NCBI GenBank assembly: GCA_900321775.1
Contig: ONXE01000039.1
Location: 12,916 to 31,775 of the forward strand
Reading direction: 5' to 3'
Length of the DNA stretch: 18,860 nt
Source of the DNA: an uncultured Bacteroidales bacterium
Lineage (GTDB): Bacteria; Bacteroidota; Bacteroidia; Bacteroidales; Paludibacteraceae
Shown here: piece after piece, positions 15,659 to 18,860 of the stretch
Numbering within the stretch: position 1 is the first letter of the stretch
Layout: every line of letters begins with the position of its first letter
Position numbers and translations under genes: made by a program
The notes under the pieces: generated by a model
Seen by the model: the letters and a program-made list of their open reading frames with translations, nothing else
Databases searched by the model: none
What the model was told of the DNA's origin: nothing

Positions 15659-16342
15659 TTATTTCAAGAAATAATCCACAGTTGTCACCACGCGCACGTG
15701 CTTGATCCACGGCTGGAAATTGTCGCTCTCCACCGAGAACACGCCCTGATTGGCATGACGGATGGAACCCAGCGAGCAATCGGCGTCGTCGGCAAACTTC
15801 TGCGCCACGGCACGGGCGTTCTTCGTCGCCTCTTCTATCATCTCCGGCTTCAGTTCGTTCAGGCCATTGAACTGATAATCAATCGACCACTCGTTGCTGT
15901 TCAGGATGATGCCGCGCTGCAAGAGCTCGCTCTCCAAACCGTTGGTTTTGGACACCAGCTCCACGTTCTTCGTGGCCACCACGATGGTTGCCGACAGTTT
16001 GTAGTGGTAGTCCGGACGGCGGCTGTAGTAACCGCTCCACTGGTCCTCAACGCTCGAGCTGCCCATGCGGATGTCTTCAGCCACAAAGCCTTTGCCCACC
16101 AGGAACGCCTTCACTTCGTCGCGGGTCTTGTTCATCGAGCCGTACAAGGCGGCCAAATCATCGCCCTGAACCGAGAAGTTCAGCGGCCAAACCACGAAAT
16201 CAGCCTGTACGTCACGGGTTGACAAACCTTTCACTGCCACGGCGCGGTCGCGGTTGGCGATGCGCTGGGCTCCCAAGTAAATAAACCATCCCGACAAGGC
16301 AATACCTGCCGAGATAATCACTGCTGAAATTACCTGTTTCAT
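15659..16342 (-). CDS. SIMPL domain (DUF541) envelope protein
   Basis: A 227-residue SIMPL/DUF541 protein with one N-terminal hydrophobic helix (ISAVIISAGIALSGWFIYLGA) that acts as a signal anchor or uncleaved signal, leaving the domain outside the inner membrane. Family features include RAVAVKGLSTRDVQADFVVWPL near the start of the domain, the TRDEVKAFLVGKG helix, SATIVVATKNVELVSK and the late helix EEATKNARAVAQKFADDA. SIMPL proteins form oligomeric rings in some species; their role is poorly known. It is the first gene of the long unit driven by P2, about 75 nt from the predicted transcript start. Confidence 0.87.
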   Translation of the reverse strand: MKQVISAVIISAGIALSGWFIYLGAQRIANRDRAVAVKGLSTRDVQADFVVWPLNFSVQGDDLAALYGSMNKTRDEVKAFLVGKGFVAEDIRMGSSSVEDQWSGYYSRRPDYHYKLSATIVVATKNVELVSKTNGLESELLQRGIILNSNEWSIDYQFNGLNELKPEMIEEATKNARAVAQKFADDADCSLGSIRHANQGVFSVESDNFQPWIKHVRVVTTVDYFLK

Positions 16343-16389
16343 ATCCTCAATTTTTTGTTATTTGTTGTCTGTTCTATCCTTATCTTTAT

Positions 16390-16478
16390 GCACTCCCGCG
16401 CACATATACGCACAAAATGCGCTGCAAAGTTACTACTTTTTTTTGACATGTGCAAGTCTTTTGCAAATAAAATGTAAA
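16390..16478 (-). repeat. 89-nt promoter-leader block, copy B
   Basis: This is the partner of 7310-7399. It keeps the same order: TGCAAA-rich upstream part, -33, A8 run on the minus strand, -7, palindrome CGCA-N5-TGCG (16409-16421) and three leader motifs (plus-strand CGCAC at 16409 and 16399, TGCAC at 16389) spaced 10 nt. It lies upstream of the SIMPL-to-GtrA unit. Confidence 0.75.
16425..16455 (-). promoter_or_regulatory. Bacteroidota sigma promoter P2 for the SIMPL-cdd-permease unit
   Basis: On the minus strand TTG (16455-16453), 20 nt, then TAACTTTG (16432-16425). The transcript should start near 16417, giving a leader of about 75 nt to the SIMPL ATG at 16342. Boxes and spacing are identical to P1. 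Confidence 0.72.
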
Positions 16479-16639
16479 TTCCGTAAGGATTTACACTATT
16501 TTATGCAGCAAAGCCTGGCTTTATTCGGAACGAAAGAAGAAGTAAAATCGCAAAAAAAGAGAAGTTTCTTGCTCATTTTGTGTTATCCTGCTATCTTGTT
16601 ACACTTACTATTGGGAGTGGGATTGAGATGGAGAATACA

Positions 16640-16833
16640 AAAATCAAAGGGTCGCGTCTCTCGACGAGGCCCTTTTTATTTGATACAAAAAAGATCAAAA
16701 CAAAAAAGATTGTGTTGTTATTGTTTGATTACTTCGTTTTTAAAGGAGAACGAAAAAACTCCTTGTATGATTCAACTTTGCGCCTACATTTAGTCGGCCT
16801 GCAAAGATTGGTTTGCCATGTTGTTTTGATTTC
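16640..16833 (-). ncRNA. candidate small RNA from promoter P3
   Basis: The transcript predicted from P3 would start near 16833 and stop at the terminator at 16675-16646, giving about 190 nt. It has no gene-sized reading frame. It holds one tiny frame, MANQSLQAD (16819-16790), and a hairpin with AAGGAG/CTCCTT arms near 16743-16764. It matches no RNA family I know. It may instead be an untranslated leader that reads on to the SIMPL gene. Confidence 0.3.
16646..16675. terminator. bidirectional intrinsic terminator
   Basis: AAAGGGTCGCGTC (16646-16658) pairs with GACGAGGCCCTTT (16663-16675) around a TCTC loop: 13 pairs with one G-T wobble and one mismatch. On plus it is followed by TTATTTG; on minus by GATTTTTG. 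On the minus strand it would end a transcript begun at P3; on plus no clear gene leads into it. Confidence 0.7.
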
Positions 16834-16839
16834 CGGCTG

Positions 16840-16870
16840 CAAAGTTACTGCTTTTTTTTGACATATGCAA
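16840..16870 (-). promoter_or_regulatory. Bacteroidota sigma promoter P3
   Basis: On the minus strand TTG (16870-16868), 20 nt including the same A8 run, then TAACTTTG (16847-16840). The core is nearly identical to P1 and P2, but the leader lacks the CGCA-N5-TGCG palindrome and the GTGCG triplet. It faces a 190-nt stretch without a gene and then a terminator. Confidence 0.65.
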
Positions 16871-16969
16871 GAAAAAAGTGAAAAAAAATGCAGATTCTCT
16901 CACATTTATGTGTAATTCTGTAATTTTGTAACCATTTGCTCAGGGGGAGAGTAGGGTTATTCTCGGGAC

Positions 16970-17002
16970 AAAAAAAAAGTCCGTCGGGGCTACCGGCGGA
17001 CT
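16970..17002 (-). terminator. intrinsic terminator of the OmpA/17024 unit
   Basis: On the minus strand AGTCCGCCGG pairs with CCGACGGACT (10 pairs, one G-T wobble) around a five-base loop, followed by about eight T. It begins 22 nt after the stop codon at 17024, so it ends the transcript that enters from the right edge and isolates it from P3 and P2. Confidence 0.88.
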
Positions 17003-17023
17003 GGTTTTATGAGGGAGAAGGAA

Positions 17024-18172
17024 TTATTCCTCGGGGTCTTTCAGTACTTGTTCGAACTCGACTACGTCGCGCGACAACTCGAAATAGAATGAGGCGGCCG
17101 TGAATGGGTAGATGTCGTATTGTGCATATTCCGCCTCTTTGTTTATGTCGTAGAGTTCCTTGCCGATTTTCTCGCGCTGGCGGGCCAGGGGCATCATCTG
17201 CGAGCGGCATTTGTCCATACCGTTGGTCACGGCTTCGCGCCACATCGGGATGAACTCACCCATGTACTCGCACATCAACTTGTGCTGCGCTTTGCGGATG
17301 CCGTTCAGACGCTTGCTGGCAGCCTCCACTCTTGGACGGTCCTTGTCGTCGTATTTCTCCCAACCGGCACCGTCCCTAATGGCCTGCATAGCCTGTTCCT
17401 CCAGCTCGTCGTTACGCGCTTTGTATTTGCGGCTGTAGAGCGCGCGACCCTCGTCCAACGCATTGGTTTTCATGCCGTTGATTTCCTGCATGAGGGCATA
17501 CATCTGCTGGTCGAGTTTCTGGCCTTCCAGAGTCAGTTCGGCACGGTGTTTCTGCGCAGCCTGCTTGGGTTTGTTCTCCTGCATTTTCTTCGAGGTGGAC
17601 TCGGCCAGGCCGGTTTGCTGCATGTAGTCCATGCGCTCTTCGTCGGTCATGTTCTCCATGGCCTGTATGTCGCGCATGTTCAGGCCGCCGGTCTGCTTTT
17701 CCATCATCTTGCTGGCCAGCGCCGCCATTTCGGCTTCGCTCATCTGACCGCTCTGCATGCGGGCGAGATCTTTCTGGCTGATGCCGTAGCCTGCAAGCTG
17801 TTTGTTCATGGTCGCTTTGGCCATAGCCTCGGCCTCGGCGTCGGACATGTTCTCCACCTCTTTAACAGACTTGTTGGTGCCGTTACCGACCTTCGAGTTC
17901 ATCACACGGCGCTGGATCACATCGCCGGTTTTGTTGTTCGCGTCGATGTTCCTCCTGGCCTCTTCCCACGCCTCCAGGAAGTTGGAGATGACGTTCGGGT
18001 CGGGCACACCTTCGCCGTTGGGGTTGGTGTAATCGCTGTAGTACTGAAGCATTTCGGCTGTACTCGGCATCGTGGGCACAGAACCCATGATCGCTTCGGG
18101 CGTCATTTGTGAGCGGGCTGTCATGGCAGCCAGCAACGCTGCGACTAAAAGAATCTTTTTCATATGCTTCAT
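17024..18172 (-). CDS. Secreted Met-rich helical protein of unknown function
   Basis: A 382-residue protein I do not recognise. A signal peptide (MKHMKKILLVAALLAAMTARS, cleavage near residue 21) is followed by MTPEAIMGSVPTMPSTAEML. The body is almost wholly predicted helix, with many Met, Glu, Lys and Ala and very few cysteines. Two similar short motifs occur: NMSDAEAEAMAKA and QMSEAEMAALASK, with NMTDEERMDYMQQ a possible third. The middle (about 205-300) could form a coiled coil. The ATG at 18172 overlaps the stop of the LamG-OmpA gene as ATGA; a second Met (18163) is the alternative start. The tight coupling suggests it works with the OmpA-like protein in the periplasm or at the outer membrane. 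Confidence 0.75.
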   Translation of the reverse strand: MKHMKKILLVAALLAAMTARSQMTPEAIMGSVPTMPSTAEMLQYYSDYTNPNGEGVPDPNVISNFLEAWEEARRNIDANNKTGDVIQRRVMNSKVGNGTNKSVKEVENMSDAEAEAMAKATMNKQLAGYGISQKDLARMQSGQMSEAEMAALASKMMEKQTGGLNMRDIQAMENMTDEERMDYMQQTGLAESTSKKMQENKPKQAAQKHRAELTLEGQKLDQQMYALMQEINGMKTNALDEGRALYSRKYKARNDELEEQAMQAIRDGAGWEKYDDKDRPRVEAASKRLNGIRKAQHKLMCEYMGEFIPMWREAVTNGMDKCRSQMMPLARQREKIGKELYDINKEAEYAQYDIYPFTAASFYFELSRDVVEFEQVLKDPEE

Positions 18173-18860
18173 TTCTTTACAAATTCAACTCGGCGGTTCT
18201 TGGCGCGACCCTCGTCCGTGCTGTTGCTGGCAATGGGTTCGTGCGAACCTTTGCCCACGGCGGTGAGGCGTGCGGCGGCAATGCCCTGCTCAACGAGGGC
18301 GGCCACGATAGCCTCGGCGCGGCGCTGCGAGAGCGGGTCGTTCACCTTGTCCGAACCCGTGGCGTCGCAGTGACCCTGTACCTCGAAGGCGATGTTCGGG
18401 TTGTCCTTCATCAACTGGGCGATGCGGGTGATCTCGACCATCGACTCGGGCTTCAGGTCGGCTTTGCCCACTTCGAACGTAATGGCATAGGTGATAATCT
18501 TGCCGTCGGACGACAGGCGGTCGTACAAAGGCACTGCGCCCTTGGCTATGCGGACGTTGGAGATGCAGCCGTACTTGTACGCGCCGCTGTGGTTGAACCA
18601 CATATGGCTCGGCACTTTCGCCGCAGGAATGCTCATTACGCGTACGCCGTTGACGTAGCCCTTGAGCGCACGTTTGTTGAACGAGAACGCAAAATGGTTC
18701 CAGGCGTGGTCGATCAGCGGCGTGGCGGGGTCGTCGAAACTGAGGTTCTTCTCGCCCCGGGTCTCGTCCATGCTCGTCGGTTTCTGGAACGTCCAGGTGT
18801 AGTTGGCGCCGCCGTCATCGCGGTTCCAGATGGTTATCCAGCCCACATACCCGTTCCAGT
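18169..18860 (-). CDS. LamG-OmpA outer-membrane protein, C-terminal part
   Basis: The frame is open to the right edge, so about 227 C-terminal codons plus the stop are seen. The first part (WNGYVGWITIWNRDDGG, DHAWNHFAFSFNKRALKGYVNG, ISNVRIAKGAVPLYDRL) is the end of a LamG/concanavalin-like jelly-roll domain. The second is an OmpA C-terminal peptidoglycan-binding domain: TYAITFEVGKADLKPES, VQGHCDATGSDKVNDPLSQRRAEAI and DEGRAKNRRVEF, with the Asp and Arg that contact diaminopimelate. Such proteins tie the outer membrane to peptidoglycan. The GTG at 18846 is an internal codon, not a start. Confidence 0.88.
   Translation of the reverse strand, partial: WNGYVGWITIWNRDDGGANYTWTFQKPTSMDETRGEKNLSFDDPATPLIDHAWNHFAFSFNKRALKGYVNGVRVMSIPAAKVPSHMWFNHSGAYKYGCISNVRIAKGAVPLYDRLSSDGKIITYAITFEVGKADLKPESMVEITRIAQLMKDNPNIAFEVQGHCDATGSDKVNDPLSQRRAEAIVAALVEQGIAAARLTAVGKGSHEPIASNSTDEGRAKNRRVEFVKK

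Larger units (their letters stand above)
16343..17023. other. 681-nt gene-free region with two promoters and two terminators
   Basis: No convincing protein gene lies here. Two plus-strand reading frames (16362-16793 and 16580-16861) run through promoter and terminator elements, have no family resemblance and are dismissed. The region is AT-rich compared with its surroundings. Described elements are promoter P2 (16425-16455), a bidirectional terminator (16646-16675), promoter P3 (16840-16870) and the terminator of the 17024 gene (16970-17002). A further small inverted repeat, AAGGAG...CTCCTT, lies at about 16743-16764. I see nothing definite in 16480-16640. Confidence 0.7.

Noticed and set aside
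16569..16599. possible plus-strand promoter TTG-N20-TATCTTGT leading to the terminator at 16646
   Set aside because: The -7 box departs from TAnnTTTG at two positions and the product would be only about 70 nt; such a match is easy by chance in AT-rich DNA.
16362..16861. two overlapping plus-strand frames (143 and 93 codons) in the gene-free region
   Set aside because: They cross promoter boxes P2/P3 and a terminator hairpin, have no recognisable domain and are rich in Lys/Phe/Leu as expected from AT-rich spacer DNA.
17120..18112. 330-codon plus-strand reading frame opposite the helical secreted protein gene
   Set aside because: It is the antisense of a gene with a clear signal peptide, a 4-nt overlap with its neighbour and a proper terminator; the translation is Phe/His/Val-rich without a family.

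Overview
The window reads as chromosomal DNA of a Bacteroidales bacterium (Bacteroidota). Three things point there: the porU-porV pair of the type IX secretion system (T9SS), preceded by a fumarylacetoacetate-hydrolase-like gene and followed by ispF, an order I recall from Porphyromonas gingivalis (PG0025-PG0026-PG0027); promoters of the Bacteroidota type (TTG, 20 nt, TAnnTTTG); and several Bacteroidota-typical genes (fused ribBA, SIMPL, LamG-OmpA). Genus cannot be fixed from the sequence. Almost all genes lie on the minus strand; only the ftsE tail at the left edge is on plus.

Layout from right to left, the direction of transcription. (1) 18860-16970: the 3' part of a LamG-OmpA outer-membrane protein, overlapped by a secreted helical protein of unknown function, ending in a strong intrinsic terminator. 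(2) 17023-16343: a 681-nt gene-free stretch with two canonical minus-strand promoters and a bidirectional terminator. One promoter (16840-16870) has no recognisable protein gene before the terminator and may make a small RNA of about 190 nt. (3) 16342-7461: a tightly packed unit: SIMPL protein, cdd, lptF/G-type permease, ribBA, a W/H/C- plus Ser/Arg- plus Gly-rich secreted protein, a HIT protein, prfA, rsmE, a CDP-alcohol phosphatidyltransferase and a GtrA-like membrane protein. (4) 7376-243: a second unit from its own promoter: degenerate FAH-like gene, porU (broken), porV, ispF, a DUF3256-like secreted protein, aroK and sufE. It meets ftsE tail to tail.

Units 3 and 4 start from almost the same promoter. 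A block of about 90 nt (16390-16478 and 7310-7399, about 87% identical by hand alignment) holds the -33 and -7 boxes and the start of the transcribed leader. The leader carries a CGCA-N5-TGCG palindrome and three GTGCG-like motifs about one helical turn apart. The promoter core recurs a third time at 16840-16870. This suggests shared control of T9SS assembly genes and an envelope/housekeeping operon.

The second striking pattern is in the spacers. Seven gene junctions carry short tandem repeats of 6, 7 or 11 nt with a different unit each time, and five of them reach into the stop codon of the gene before. The third notable point is porU: its 73-codon N-terminal part and 1008-codon remainder are in different frames, and a conserved segment between them appears to be missing. 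That fits an out-of-frame deletion or an assembly error. No tRNA, rRNA, CRISPR array or insertion sequence was seen.
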